From the NCBI GenBank assembly GCA_033063855.1, contig CP093831.1, forward strand, positions 13,516,001 through 13,580,000: DNA of 64,000 bases, in the 5' to 3' direction. How positions within the stretch are numbered: position 1 is the first letter of the stretch; the number at the start of each line of letters is the position of its first letter. The notes below the pieces were generated by a model, which was not told the origin of the DNA, made no database searches, and worked only from the letters and a program-made list of their open reading frames with translations. This DNA is from Smittia aterrima. Its lineage: Eukaryota > Arthropoda > Insecta > Diptera > Chironomidae. Of the stretch, positions 51,070 to 63,620 are shown in pieces. The position numbers and the translations under genes are program-made.

Positions 51070-53962
51070 CTAGACGAAATAAGCAGCTAATTGTGACATT
51101 TTGTCTTTTGGAACTTTCGGTCGACCTCGATTTGAGCGTCCACGTCCTCTTCCTCGTCCACGTGTCGAATTCAAACGACGGTTCTCGACAGCTTTGTGTT
51201 TCTCAATCTAATTGGAATGGTAAATAACATTATTTGATTTATTTTTTAGCTTAAGTAATCAATGACTCACCAAAGGAGAAAACTCAGGAGAACAGAAGAC
51301 GCAACCCTTCTTATCAGTTATTCCATCAGGAAATGGTGTCTTCTCTTGTTTGTAAACTGCTGTCATAAGTTGCGAACCACATTCGCACGTATCATCGTCA
51401 ACAGTCACTTTAACAGCATCGTCAAAGCAGTTGATAATGCAATCGCATGAGTTGCATTTTAAAGCCCAGTTTTTAGGTGAGGAAGTGCAATCTAAAACTA
51501 ATACGCCTTTCTCACATTCGATGCATGATGACACTCCGAGATTAGTCAATGAATGTTGGCACGTAGGATGCGTGCAATTATTGCAACCCGAGCCGCGCGT
51601 CATATCATTAAATGGTGCATTGTTATAGCAGTAGGGACAGAAAGGGAATGACCTTCCATTTTTGTTTCCACTGCTCCAAGCGAGCAGCTCAAAATCATCT
51701 AGAGGACATTTCAACTCTCGGTAGACTCGAACGATGCCCCCAATTGGAAGTGAATAAGTCTCATCGCAATGAGAACAATGCAATCGCGCTGGTTTCTGTT
51801 GAATATATTTCATGTAGCGACGGCACTTTCCGCATCTTGAATGTGCTTTTCCTGAATCAGCGAGAGACGAAAACGACACTTCAAACAATGAATCCATATT
51901 TGTGATATTAGTGACAAAATAGAGGAACTTTAGACGGAATATCTCAATTGCATGCTTCGTTATGGCACGATAGTCAGCAGTTCCAGCTGCAATCAAGTTC
52001 AGTTGTTTTTCAACAGCTGAACGCATGGTCGGCAGAACTAATTCTGGATCGATCTTCTGGTAGCCGTGAACTAGAACAATTCCCAAAGTTGTCGGCTTCA
52101 ACTTTCGTCCAGCCTCGATCGATACGTAATTTCTTTGCGTTATGTTGTTGATATGCACAGGGATTGATGCGTCAGTGCCAATTCCGTGCTTCTCCATCAA
52201 CGAAATTAAATCCGATTCAGTCAAATAAGCTGGAGGACCAGTTTGAGATTCTACGAGCTTGACATCCTTTATCTTAACTTTATCGCCAGCTTTGAATGGA
52301 TTAATCAATTCATTTTTTCCGAAAGCTTGCCACGTCATGACTTTTGTGTATCCAGCATCGATGAGAACGTTTGCCGTGTTCGTGAAAATTTCTCCGTCAA
52401 TGTTGAAACGAGTTGTTGTACTCTTGTATTTTAAATCACGCGACAATGTTCCCATGAAATGGCGAGAGATGAAATCATAGATACGCCAGCTGTCTCCATC
52501 TAACTCACCATGATTGGCAAGTTTCATTGGAGTGATTGGAGGATGGTCGCCGCAGTCAGTGCCTTTCCGTGGAGTTGTAAATTCATTCAGAATGTTTCGG
52601 CAATCTTCGCCATATTCACTTGATCTCTCAAATAACTTCAAAGTTCCTCGTAAATCAAAGTTTGTTGAATATGTCGTGGTCTCAGTTCGCGGATAAGAAA
52701 TGTAACCTTGAGTGTAAAGCTTTTCAGCGATCTGCATGGCAGTGTGAGGTCCAATGCCCAAACCAGCGCTAGCACATCTCATAAGTTCAACTGTGTTCAA
52801 TGCTAACGGCCTTGACTTGAAGTTATCTTTCGAGGAAACTTGTTCGACAACAGCTTCCTTCGTATCTTTGACGATATTATAGAAGATCGTTGCAATTTCC
52901 TTTTCAAAAATTCTTACTCGTTGCCAATCAAGTTTAAGATCTGGATCGACTGTCACTTGAACGTACCAGAAAGCTTCAGGCTTGAACTGCTGAATTTCGT
53001 CATGCCTTTGAACGCAGAATCCAAGAGTAGGCGTCTGGCAAGGACCAAATGAGATGAGACTAGCATCTAAATCGCCATAACGTCCTTGAAAGAATTTCGT
53101 TTGAAAGCGAGTGAAAGCGCAACCAACACGAAGATCAAGCTGTGATAAAAGTTTTGTTAAATTAAATCTTAAGAAGAATCTTGATAAATTTACCTCTTGA
53201 CGCGCATCGACTGATCGAGCTTCGTTTTCGTTTGGGTGAACAAGATTGTTCATTGCATATTTAATATCTTTATCGGTAATTGCTGAGAAACGAGCTCTGT
53301 AAGTGACTGATGGTGATCGAACGTTTCTAATGGATTCGGCTACTGCGTCCATGACTTCGAAGCAAATATTCTCTCCTTCCTTGTCGCAATCGAGCCACAA
53401 CTAAAAGAATTTTATGTTTAGGACTCGAAAAAAAATGAAATCAATCAAAAACTTACTACAAGAGTATCACATCCGCGAGCTTCTGACGCGAGGAACGCTG
53501 GCATTTTCAACTTGGGCGTCGCTTCTTTTTTCTCCGTTGGAGCCCCGAACAACTCGCTTGGATCACAGCGATCCCAAGAATTGTACTTGCCAACGAAATC
53601 TAATCCATTTATGTGACCGCAAACGCTGGTAAATTTGAATCGCGCTGGTTGATCTTTGAATGAACCCGTCCATTCGTGGATTGAACATGCGCCGTTGAAG
53701 CCTAGAAATGAATTAAAGAATTAAAATTGCGAACTCAAAAAATAAAGAAAAATATTTCCACTCACCTTTCTTGCTCGATGACTTGCCGTTCGATAGAATG
53801 TTTGCCAGTGATGCCGCCTACATGAAATGTTTAAAAACCACGATTAGTTTAAGTTTTCAAAAAGAAATATTTTGCAAAATTTCGCAGACTTTTCCTTAAT
53901 TTAATTTCTTGCTGCCAACTCACCAAACTTGGTTTTTCCGCCACCATCAAAACAGTCTTCAT
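51070..53962 (-). CDS. Top3beta: DNA/RNA topoisomerase 3-beta
   Basis: This type IA topoisomerase relaxes and decatenates DNA, and in animals also acts on RNA. Six exons (53924-53962, 53766-53817, 53457-53701, 53194-53400, 51271-53139, 51070-51207) give 849 residues; the human enzyme has 862. The start MKTVLMVAEKPSLA is the diagnostic TOP3B N-terminus (TOPRIM). The acidic LWLDCDKEGENI metal site, DARQELDLRVGCAFTRFQT, and the catalytic tyrosine at about residue 330 in QGYISYPRTET are all present. C-terminal zinc-finger cysteine pairs (CGKCRRY, CSHC, CECG, CVFC) are followed by an Arg/Gly-rich tail (STRGRGRGRGRSNRGRP), the RNA-binding element that separates 3-beta from 3-alpha. A 54-bp intron at 53140-53193 is in frame without stops; keeping it would insert 18 residues between QE and LDLRVG. 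It is divergent from the AP-3 beta gene. Confidence 0.97.
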
Positions 53963-54214
53963 GATGTTACTGTATGTTTGAAACTATTTTTCAGCTGACA
54001 AATGGTTGTTTTCACTTAGAAAGGACAATTTTATTCAAAATTTTCCGAAGTGTAGTCGGCGAGAAAAATGTTTTGTTTACTTATTTGACAGCATTTTGTG
54101 AGTTAGTGTCTGTGACAGCATTTTACATTTCAAAACCCCATCTGGTGGCGTGCTATCTCAACAACTTTCACAAAATTGTAATAATCAAAGAAAAGTTCAA
54201 TTAAAAGTGTTAAG
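53963..54214. promoter_or_regulatory. Bidirectional promoter, Top3-beta / AP-3 beta
   Basis: The start codons of two divergent housekeeping genes are 252 bp apart, so both core promoters and 5' UTRs must fit here. No TATA box is obvious, which would be usual for such genes. Shared regulation is inferred from spacing only. Confidence 0.6.
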
Positions 54215-57200
54215 ATGCTTTCGGGTCCAGCTGCAATAACTGGACAACTTCCTGGTCGTTCATCATACAATAATTCCGTCGATACTGATGTTTATGGTGA
54301 GAATACTTCAAATCTGCTGTGTTGTCATTATTTTCAATATTTGACTTTGTTTTTCTCTGAACTTTCAACAGATCCAGCTTCAGGATCAATCTTTAATAAC
54401 TATAAGAAACATGATGACTTGAAGCAAATGCTTGATAGCAACAAAGACAGCTTGAAACTGGAAGCCATGAAACGAATTATTGGGATGATAGCAAAAGGCA
54501 AAGACGCTTCTGATCTTTTCCCAGCTGTAGTTAAAAACGTCGTTTCCAAGAATATCGAAGTTAAGAAGCTCGTCTACGTTTTCTTAACACGATATGCTGA
54601 GGAGCAACAAGATCTGGCCTTACTTTCAATCTCAACATTTCAAAGAGCTCTTAAAGATCCGAATCAGTTGATCAGAGCCAGTGCATTGCGAGTTCTTTCC
54701 AGCATTCGAGTATCTCTTATCATTCCAATTGTTATGCTTGCTATTAAGGATTCTGCTCAAGATATGAGTCCATATGTGAGGAAGACTGCCGCCCACGCAA
54801 TTCCAAAACTTTACAACTTGGATCCAGAGCAAAAAGAAGAACTGATTGGCGTTATCGAGAAGTTGCTTTCAGACCGAACTACTCTCGTTGTTGGATCTGC
54901 TGTTATGGCTTTTGAAGAGGTGAGTTTGTGAGTAAACTATAATGAACGGTTAGGTAAACATTTCTTGATTTAAGGTTTGTCCGGAAAGAACTGAGCTTAT
55001 TCACAAAAACTTCCGCAAACTGTGCAATTTGCTCGTCGATGTTGACGAGTGGGGTCAAGTTCTAATCATCAACATGCTGACTCGTTATGCTCGTACTCAA
55101 TTTGCTGATCCTAATCTTGAAGATGAAGTCATAAGCGATCAAGAGGACAAAGCCTTTTATGATGGTAGTTCAGACAGCGACAAATCTGAAAAGAAACCAA
55201 CTTATACTCTCGACGCGGATCATCGACTGTTACTTCGTCAAACAAAACCTTTGCTTCAGAGTCGAAATGCAGCAGTTGTTATGTCAGTGGCTCAACTTTA
55301 TCATCATATTGCGCCTAAAAACGATGTGATGCTAGTTGCTAAAGCTTTGATCCGTTTGCTAAGAAGCAGAAAAGAAGTGCAAAGCATCGTTTTGACTTGC
55401 ATCGCTTCAATGAGCCTTAACCGTAAAACCATCTTCGAACTCTATCTTAAATCATTCTTTGTGCGAACAAGTGATGATCCTACACACATTAAGTTGCTAA
55501 AACTCGATATCATGACAAACCTGGCAACGGAAGCTAGCATCGCCGTGATTTTACGTGAATTCCAAACTTACATTCAAAGCAACGACAAGGAGTTTGTCGC
55601 TGCAACAATCCAAGCAATCGGTAGATGCGCCGCGTCGATAACTGAAGTTACAGAGACATGTTTGAGCGGTCTCGTGCATTTATTGTCAAACCACAACCAA
55701 TACGTCGTTGCTGAATCTGTTGTAGTTATCAAGAAACTTCTGCAATCGCAAGATACGCAGCAACATAAACAGCGAATCATTACGCAAATGTCAAAGCTCT
55801 TAGACTACATAACTGTTCCAGCAGCTCGAGCTTCTATTCTTTGGTTGATTGGTGAATACAACGAACACGTTCCTAAGATAGCACCAGATGTTTTACGAAA
55901 GATGGCAAAGTCATTTTGCGATGAAGACACAAGCGTGAAGCTGCAAGTCTTAAATCTTGCAGTGAAGCTTGTTCTCATCAATCCATCGCAAACGACGTTA
56001 CTCACGCAACACGTTTTCAATCTTGCTCGTTATGATGCCAACTATGATGTTCGTGACCGTGCAAGATTCTTGAAACCATTCACAACAGGTGACGAAAAGA
56101 ATTCAGTTCTGGTTCGTAATGCGAAGAAAATTTTCCTGGCAACGAAGCCAGCTCCGCAAATTGAAAATCGCTACACAGGCCGCGAAAACTTCCAGCTTGG
56201 TACAATGTCTCATTACTTGAACATGCGAGTGAATCGTTATCAAGACTTGCCGGACTTCCCGTCAACACCGCCTGACAGCACTGTACGTAATGTTGAATCT
56301 CCTGGCGAAAGCAAACCTGAAGATGTCAAAATGAAGGTCGTTCCGAAAACGAAGAACAGTCGCGACAAGAAAAACGCAAAGTCGTTCTACTCGGAGAGCG
56401 ATGATGAATCTTCTTCATCAGAAAGTGAATCTTCAAGCAGCAGTGCCGAAAGCATTGAAAATGGAGAAGTCAAAAAAGTAAAGCAAGTTGACACGGAGGA
56501 TAGTGATTCGTCAAGTAGCTCAAGCGAGTCTGGAAGCGAAAGCGATTCAGAAGGATCTGCTCCGGAAGTAAATCACAAACCGAATGTAGCTAAGCAACCA
56601 CCACCATCAAAGACGAATCTCGATTTATTATTAGATCTCGATGAGGTTGCTGTCGCTGGTGGTCAAGTAATGACTCCAAGTCTTGGAGGATTTCTTACTC
56701 CAACCGCCTCTTCTGCAACCTCGAATCGAATCGAATTAGTTGGTCCAAGCTTCATTGCTATCGATCGAATGGAGTTACTTAACAAAGTGAATGGCTACGG
56801 TCTCGGAATAACTTACAAGTACACTCGGTCTCCTCATCTCTTCAGCGCTAACATGGTTTCCATTGAGTTAAACTTCACTAATCACGGTAACGTTGAGTTT
56901 ACTGACGTTCAAGTTGGGGCCAAGCAATTATCAAGTGGAATGTCTTTGAACGAGTTCTCGCAGTTGTCCCAACTCGCTCCTAAGCAAACACTGATGGGGA
57001 TTCTCGGAATTGACTTCAACGATTCAAGTCAAGCAGCAAATTTCGAGATTCGAACTAACGAAGGAACTAGCAAAGTTTCAATTAAGCCAACTGTTGGTGA
57101 ACTAATGAGAAGCGTGACTTTGTCTGAAGCAATGTTCAAGGAAGAACGAAATAAACTTCGTGGCATGTCTGAGTCGAGCTGCAAAGTTCCTGTGCGAGAT

Positions 57201-57449
57201 GAGTTTTCTGATAAGCGGCAGCTTCAAATGAAGATCTTTGAGATTTCTAATGTCGCAGCAATTTCTCATGGAGACTCAGCAAATCTGTTGCTATTTGCCG
57301 GTCAAACTCTAAGCTCCAAGAGCCTCGTTCTCATCAGTGTTACTTTAGATGACGACACTCAAACCGCTGCGATCATCGTTAATTGCGAGAAACTCGTCGT
57401 TGGATCAATTCTAATGAATGAGATCAAAGATTCGATCAAAAAGGTTTAA
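54215..57449 (+). CDS. rb: AP-3 complex subunit beta
   Basis: This is the large beta subunit of the AP-3 adaptor, which sorts cargo from endosomes to lysosomes and pigment granules; the Drosophila orthologue is ruby. Three exons (54215-54296, 54372-54919, 54975-57449) give 1034 residues. The adaptin trunk runs from about residue 40 to 600 with the family blocks ALRVLSSIRV, DSAQDMSPYVRKTAAHAIPKL, RTELIHKNFRKLCNLLVDVDEWGQ and ASILWLIGEYNEHVPKIAPDVLRKM. A Ser/Asp/Glu-rich hinge follows at about residues 680-743 (YSESDDESSSSESES). The C-terminal appendage starts near LDLLLDLDEVAVAGG. The first intron (75 bp, 54297-54371) is in frame without stops and could be retained silently. It starts 252 bp from the Top3-beta start codon and converges on the P450 gene downstream. 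The symbol is by orthology. Confidence 0.96.
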
Positions 57450-57656
57450 AAATTTCATTTTTATTCAAATTTTATTTAATCAAATCAAAATGTGTAATGT
57501 CTGCTGTCTTATGAAATAAATTTTATTGAAAGCTTATATGACAAGAATATGTCAATTAATTTCTTAATTTAATTTTTGCCATATTTGGTTTCATTTTTAT
57601 CAGCTCATTTCCAGTTTCATGCAGAATAGAACTTTCCTTTTATGACTATCAGGCAC

Positions 57657-59481
57657 TTACGAGCGCTTGATTTCTTTCAAGTCAACAATTCCCGGATAGG
57701 TCACAATGAACGCTTGGGGGTGAACCACGAATTCTTTGGGCGATTTTGGATTCAATGAAATTTCGAAATTCCTAACAAGAGAGGCAATCGCTATCTTTCC
57801 TTGAGCTATAGCGAAACGGCTTCCGGGGCAAGCTCTTGGACCAATACCAAACGGAAGAAATACTCCTTGATCAACAAAAGACTTAAGCCCTCCATTTTCA
57901 GGAGCAAATCGATCAGGATCGAATTGAGTTGGATTAGGGAAAAATTCAGGATCCATTTGAATTGATGCGAGCGGGAAGATTATTACCAAGTTTTTCTCGA
58001 AGAATAGCTTTTTGTCTTTGGGCAAATCCAATTCAACAGGTTCGTTGCACATTCTAGTAAAATGTGTACCAGGAAAACGGAGACGAAGAGTTTCTGTTGA
58101 CGAAGAAGTTCAAGAATTGTTCAAAGAAAATTTAATTCTTTCTTACCACTCCACACTTGATCCAAATATCGCAAGTTCAAGATATTTTCATAAGTAAAAT
58201 CTTCATCGTTAGGCATCTTTTCGTTGATCTCCTCGCGAAGCTTTTGTTGAGCTTCTCTATTTGATCCAAGTTCAACCAAGGCAGCAGAAATAACAGAGCT
58301 CGTTGTGTCGTATCCATCTAAGAAATAAGAAGAATATTTTAATAAAGAATGGCCTCAAACATTCTAAACTAACCAATCAAGAATGAAGCTCCGTGACCAG
58401 CGATGTCCACATCTAAATTGGTAAATTATTACTTAAGCTTATAAATAAGAAATTATTTTTATTGAAACTGACCTGAGATTTCTTTCTTATTCTTCAAGTT
58501 AATCAAATGATCGAGATAGTCAATTCGCTGAATATTGTTTTCTCGGCGATATTTCAATGCGTTGTTCATCAAATCAATAAAGAATTTCGTAGCTTCGGGT
58601 GATGTAAGACTAATCTTTAAATATTTACTCAAAAAAGGATAAACCGAAGTCAAGATTTGAGCGATTATGAATTTTTTCGTAGGCGCTAAGATTGTTTGAG
58701 ATGTTTTCAAAATTTCTGATTCATGACCTTCGAAGCTTTTTGAATCGACGTTGTAAATTGAGTTTGAAACGACGGAGATTGTGAAACGCGATGCCAGCTG
58801 TGGAGAAAAATCTTTTTGTTCATGAACGTGGAAAACTGAAAATATTTACGTCTTTAGCATCAAATCCATCGAAATTTGGTTTCTTCATCTCTTGCTTAAT
58901 GTAGTTGATCATTTTGCTGTTGACATCTTCGGTAATTGGGAAGATTGCTTTGATCTTTGGGCAAAGTTTAATATTTTTATCATCATTGAATTACTGCGAG
59001 AATATATTTCAATCTAACTTACTCGCATATTCGTAAATGCTGGAGTCATTTCGTTTCGTTTATTTTTCCACTCGTCACCAACGAGGATAAAAGGATGATT
59101 TCCGAACAGTGGATCAGATGTTTTATCAAATTTTCCATGCAATTCTGTTCCTTGGAAGTTTTTGAAATTCTTGATCATGATGTCCTTGATCATATTTGGA
59201 TCAAAGACGAGCAAACGAGGTTCTCGGAATTGATAAATTCCGATATAACTAAACTTGTCTTTGTATTCTTGATACAAATCGTCAAGGTCGTACATGATGT
59301 TTCGTTTTCCTGTAACTTGGCCAGGCAAATTGCCAAAGAGAGCTTTCGAATCAGGACAGAAGACTCCGCGCTTCTTCCAGTAATCAGAATTCCAAAGCAA
59401 GTAAACATAATGAAAAGCGATCACGAAAAAAATTATTAAAACAATATTCACTAGAACTCCATAAAATCCTTCGAACAACAT
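57657..59481 (-). CDS. Cytochrome P450, CYP3 clan (CYP9/CYP28-like, 511 aa)
   Basis: This is a microsomal monooxygenase, in this clan often linked to detoxification. Six exons (59023-59481, 58850-58954, 58473-58797, 58374-58412, 58147-58317, 57657-58093) sum to 512 codons including the stop, the normal full length. The N-terminal anchor VLVNIVLIIFFVIAFHYVYLL is followed by YWKKRGV, typical of CYP6/CYP9-type proteins. Helix C reads DEWKNKRNEMTPAFTNMR. The I-helix is canonical (IDGYDTTSS). ETLRLRFPG supplies ExxR, and PFGIGPRACPGSRFA is the haem loop with Cys at about residue 455. Exon 4 is only 39 bp. The gene is tail to tail with AP-3 beta, with about 200 bp between stops. It is intact, with a decayed duplicate of its 3' end upstream at 59854-60086. 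The subfamily is not certain. Confidence 0.94.
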
Positions 59482-60260
59482 TTTAAAGTTTTTTTATGAA
59501 CCGAACAGATGAAAAAATCAACTGAAACTGATCCCCGAATAATTCTACAAGCGAATATATCGAGAGAAAAAATTGAGTTTCTTGAAAAGATGAGAACCGA
59601 AGAGTAAAAATATTGTTTGCAATTCTCTCAATTTGATAATAAAGTCCAACCTTGAGTCCAACGAAAATGAGCAGCACTGTTCATGTCTAAATGTTCATGA
59701 CTAAATCAGTGGGGGTTTCTAAATTCATATTATGAATTTAACCTAGTTAAAAATGTAATCAGTCCTTTGGTATCGATTTGAAACAGTTGCGTTGGTTCTG
59801 TACTTTCTTCAAGTTAATTAATTGTTGTTGATAAAATTTTAAATTATTCAAAACCATATTTGGTTACATTTTTATCAGCTCAATTCCAATTTTGTTGCGG
59901 AGATGATTATTTTCCTTTTATGACTATCAGGCACTTATGAGCGCTTGTTTTCATTAAAGTCAACAATTCCAAGGTCACAATGAACGCTTGAGGTCCTCAA
60001 GTTGAGAATGCACTACCAACTCTTGTGGTGACTTTGGATTCATTTAAATTTCGAATTTAATTGACAAGAGAAGCAATCGCCATCTTGAGTAGTCAAAGAA
60101 ATGAATGTTTAATAATAAAATTATTATAAATTGATAATAATTTATCAAACCGTTTCAATCTATTTTAAAATTTGTCAAATAAAGATCGAGATTAGCACGC
60201 AACTAGACATGAAATTTTATTTACACAATTGAGACTTTCACTTCAGTTCGACCGTTCAAC
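59482..60260. other. Intergenic between P450 and DEG/ENaC gene
   Basis: About 780 bp holding the divergent 5' flanks of the P450 (minus) and the channel gene (plus). The central part contains the P450 relic described separately. The rest is AT-rich sequence in which I see nothing. Confidence 0.5.
59854..60086 (-). pseudogene. Decayed 3'-end fragment of the neighbouring P450
   Basis: Long stretches match the 3' end and 3' flank of the intact P450 at 57579-57796, for example tttccttttatgactatcag, gcgcttg, aagtcaacaattcc and ggtcacaatgaacgcttg. The orientation is the same. Insertions and substitutions break the reading frame, and the haem-binding exon region is absent. It is best read as the remnant of an old tandem duplication of the P450, of which only the tail survives. 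Confidence 0.8.
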
Positions 60261-63200
60261 ATGTTTAAATCAACTGGTCTCTCTAATTATTTGCAAACTT
60301 CGTCGATCCACGGATTAAAATATTTGAGCAATCGATGTTCGATTATTGAAAAGTAAATTTTAAAGTTTAAAATCTGAAATATAATTTATTAAAAAGTTTG
60401 ACTTTTACAGAATTTTCTGGCTTATTTGCATTGCAATTGCTGCTTTCGTGTTCTCTTTATTGATTTCCGAGACAACGAGTAAGTTCATGACAGAACAGAT
60501 TGTCATCAAACTCTCGAAGCGACAATATGCTATCAGCGAAATTCCATTTCCCTCGATGACGATTTGTCCTGAAGTAAAAATTCCGATGGATTTCTTGGAT
60601 CGATTTGATTCAACAAATTTCACGAAAGAAGAGTAAGCTGCTGTTCCTTTTTTCAACAAAACTTAATCAAAACTAAAAATATTTTAGGCTCGATCTTCTT
60701 CAAATCGCCAATCTCGTCTACGATCAAAATTATTTGTTTGAAAATATTTCCAGCTCAACAGAAAATTTTGTTGAATTTCTTTACAACAACTCACAACTTG
60801 ATTTGCTTATGGCGGATCTTAACGCAGAGTGGCGTTATCAATATCTCGTTCCTTGGAATTTAATTTTAACGAAATGGGGATTTTGCTTAAACTTCAATCT
60901 CGTCTCTTCAAATTCGTTGTTCAATCTAACCGAGTAAAAAATTTAATTTCAGATTGAAATTCCTTCAAGATTTAATAATTTACTTTTAGAGTTTCTGAAG
61001 ACTTCCACTTCAAAGAATTCGGTTTGACTCCTGGTGTCGATTTCAAATATCTAAAGCTGAACGAGGTGCAACCTTGGAGAAATACAAATGAATATGACGG
61101 ACTTCATATTAAGTTCTTTAAAGGAACACGAAAATATGTCGACTCAAATCCTTTTCAACCATTCAATGGCTACAGAATCATTTTCCATAGCCCCTACGAG
61201 CTCCCATCCACGTCTGACTTCAAGAGGTTTCAAGGAAATAACCAATTTGCAAGAGTTCCTATTACTCCTGAGTTCATCATGATTGACGATGAAGTTCGGA
61301 AGATGTCGATAGCAAAGCGAAATTGCTTTCTCGAGAACGAAAGGAAGCTCAAGTATTTTACAATCTACACAAAATCAAATTGCGAGCAAGAGTGTTTGAG
61401 TCTGGTGATCGCCAAGAAATGTCATTGCGTTCCTTTCTACTTGATAAGTTAGTCTCTAAATTATTTCAGTTCGACTTTATTTAAATTAATATTTTAGGAA
61501 GCCGACAAGATAAAATCTGCGGAGCAGTCGATGAACTTTGTTACACAAGCGTAATGACGAAATTTCAATCTAATCGTGAATGTAATTGCTTGGATCAATG
61601 TGATTCAATTAGATATCAAGTGACTCCAAAGTTGAAAATTTCGTAAGTTTTTAAAGCAACAAATTAATTGACATTGAGCTGAGTTTCTTCTATCTTTTCA
61701 AGTAAACATAGTGCAATTAATTTTGGATTCTCCTCAAGTTTCTTCTACCCAATGGTCAAACATCGATCGTACGGCTTCTCAGAATACGTTGCCGCATTCG
61801 GAGGTCTCATGGGTTTAATCGGCGGATTATCAGTAATCAGTTTAATTGAACTTTGTTTTTATTTGGGTTCAACATTTGCCTCATTTGTCACGAAAAAGAG
61901 AGCAATCGTTCATCCAGAAATCGAAAATATTGATCAACGACCAAAGTTAAGAAAATTTCTTGAAAACGAAAATCGTTTATGGAAGAAATGTTGTCGATTC
62001 TTCAATGAATTCCTCGATCACAATTCGATTCATGGTTTGAGCTTCATCTCAAAAAAGGAAAAAAGTTTAAATGGAAGAGCTTTCTGGTCATTTGTTGTGA
62101 TTCTCTCATTGATTGCCAGTTTGGTTCTAATCAAAGACAAAATGAAGAACGCTGAGCTCAATCCTGTTTCCTTCGATGTTGACGTTAAGTTCTGGAATGT
62201 CGAAGACGTAAGTAATAAGATTTGTAATTAGAGCTTTTGGGAAGCAGAGAATTTTTAGATTCCATTCCCGGCGATCACTTACTGTCCTGATTTTGACATA
62301 GAGAAGCTTTATAAATACGACGATTGCGTCTTTGCTAATCGATGCATCAACGAGGAAGTCAAAAAGTTTGTTGATCGATTGAAAACTGCATTCAAATAAT
62401 ATTTTTAAATTGGTTTTTAGTCTGGAAATGATGAAAGCTCCAAGCTTTTACTGTCTTAAAGGACTTCACCAGGATTTGTATAAACTTTCACCGAATTTTA
62501 CTTTCCCAAATGATTCATTCGTTAAGCAGTTAGAAATGTTCACTCGATTCGATTGGATGAAGAGTCAAAGCTTTTGCTGGGAAAACCAGCCGGAAGTGAA
62601 GTTCTCCAAAATTATAACACGTAATGGATACTGCTTCAGTTTTAATTCTCACGAGGATATTTATCGTTTAGATAAGTTAGTCGATTAACTACTTGAGAAG
62701 ACTTTTTATTAATTTCCCTCAAGAGTTTCAGAGAATTATCGTTCGGAAAGATCATTCACAGGAAACTGTCGACACGTTCCTGAAACCGCCCCAAGACGAA
62801 GCTTTCACATTGAACTTAGTGACTTCCGAAAGCATAAATGTAAATCCTTTCTTGGAACTCTATTCATTCACCATCCAAACGATGCTCCTGAACAATCTAT
62901 TGGTTACCTTTTGAATTCGGAAACTCAGAGATTCATTTTTAAGCCACAAATTGTTACAACCGAAAATACTTTAAGACGATTCGATCCGAAAATGTGAGGG
63001 AGGGAATATTTTCAAATTTAGTTTTGAAACCAAAAATCTTTTGCAGCCGAAACTGTTACTTTGAAGACGAAAGACCTCTCATGTTTTACAAACTCTACAC
63101 GCAACGCAACTGCTTGAGAGAATGTCATTTCAACTTCACAAAATCTCAATGCGGTTGCATCAAACACGACAATATTCGTGAGTAATAATTAAAGATTCTC

Positions 63201-63620
63201 AATGTTTGATTCATTAAATATTTCTTAGGCGATAAGGAGACGAGTGTTTGTTCCTACAAAACTTATAAATGTGGATTTTACCTTGAAATCGGTCTCAGAA
63301 TTAAAGAAGACACTGACGAATATAAAACTTGTAACTGCCTTCCAAGCTGCAACTCAATTTCTTACTCGTTCGATAGAGTCACAGAAGCATATGAAGCTGA
63401 AAACACTTCGAGACATTTTCACTCATCATCGGCGTCGTTTTTCTTTAGCGACAACGAATACATCGCTTACAGACGATACGCGAGCTATGGCACTGTCGAT
63501 TTTCTCTCAAACATTGGAGGATTGCTTGGACTGTTTCTTGGAATGTCATTGCTGTCAGTCATTGAATCAATTTACTTCTTCACCGTTCGACTTGTCGTTA
63601 ATATTTGGCTAAAGCGTTAA
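60261..63620 (+). CDS. Tandem (two-subunit) DEG/ENaC channel protein, pickpocket-type, 940 aa
   Basis: This is an amiloride-type sodium channel family protein of the plasma membrane. Eleven exons (60261-60352, 60411-60632, 60688-60933, 60990-61447, 61498-61642, 61703-62207, 62259-62365, 62421-62675, 62724-62993, 63047-63177, 63229-63620) give 941 codons in perfect phase. Unit 1 has an SSIHGLKYL gating motif, TM1 after residue 32, cysteine-rich loops (CNCLDQCDSI) and TM2 with a GLS filter at residues 429-431. Exon 6 then runs straight on, with no stop, into a second N-terminus: a linker at 446-485, HNSIHGLSFIS, and TM1 at 513-531. Unit 2 continues with IPFPAITYCPDF, TCNCLPSCNSISY and TM2 with GMS. 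No methionine occurs between residues 425 and 535, so unit 2 cannot be started separately before its TM1. The usual family length is 450-600 residues. Confidence 0.88.

Noticed and set aside
51259..53400. A single uninterrupted 713-codon exon in the topoisomerase gene
   Set aside because: The conserved sequence ...DARQE|LDLRVG... shows that 54 bp of stop-free intron lie inside that frame. The gene was also first considered topoisomerase 3-alpha; the N-terminus and RG-rich tail fit 3-beta instead.
61752..63620. Unit 2 of the channel as a separate downstream gene
   Set aside because: There is no stop codon after unit 1, no start methionine before the first helix of unit 2, and a single exon spans the junction.
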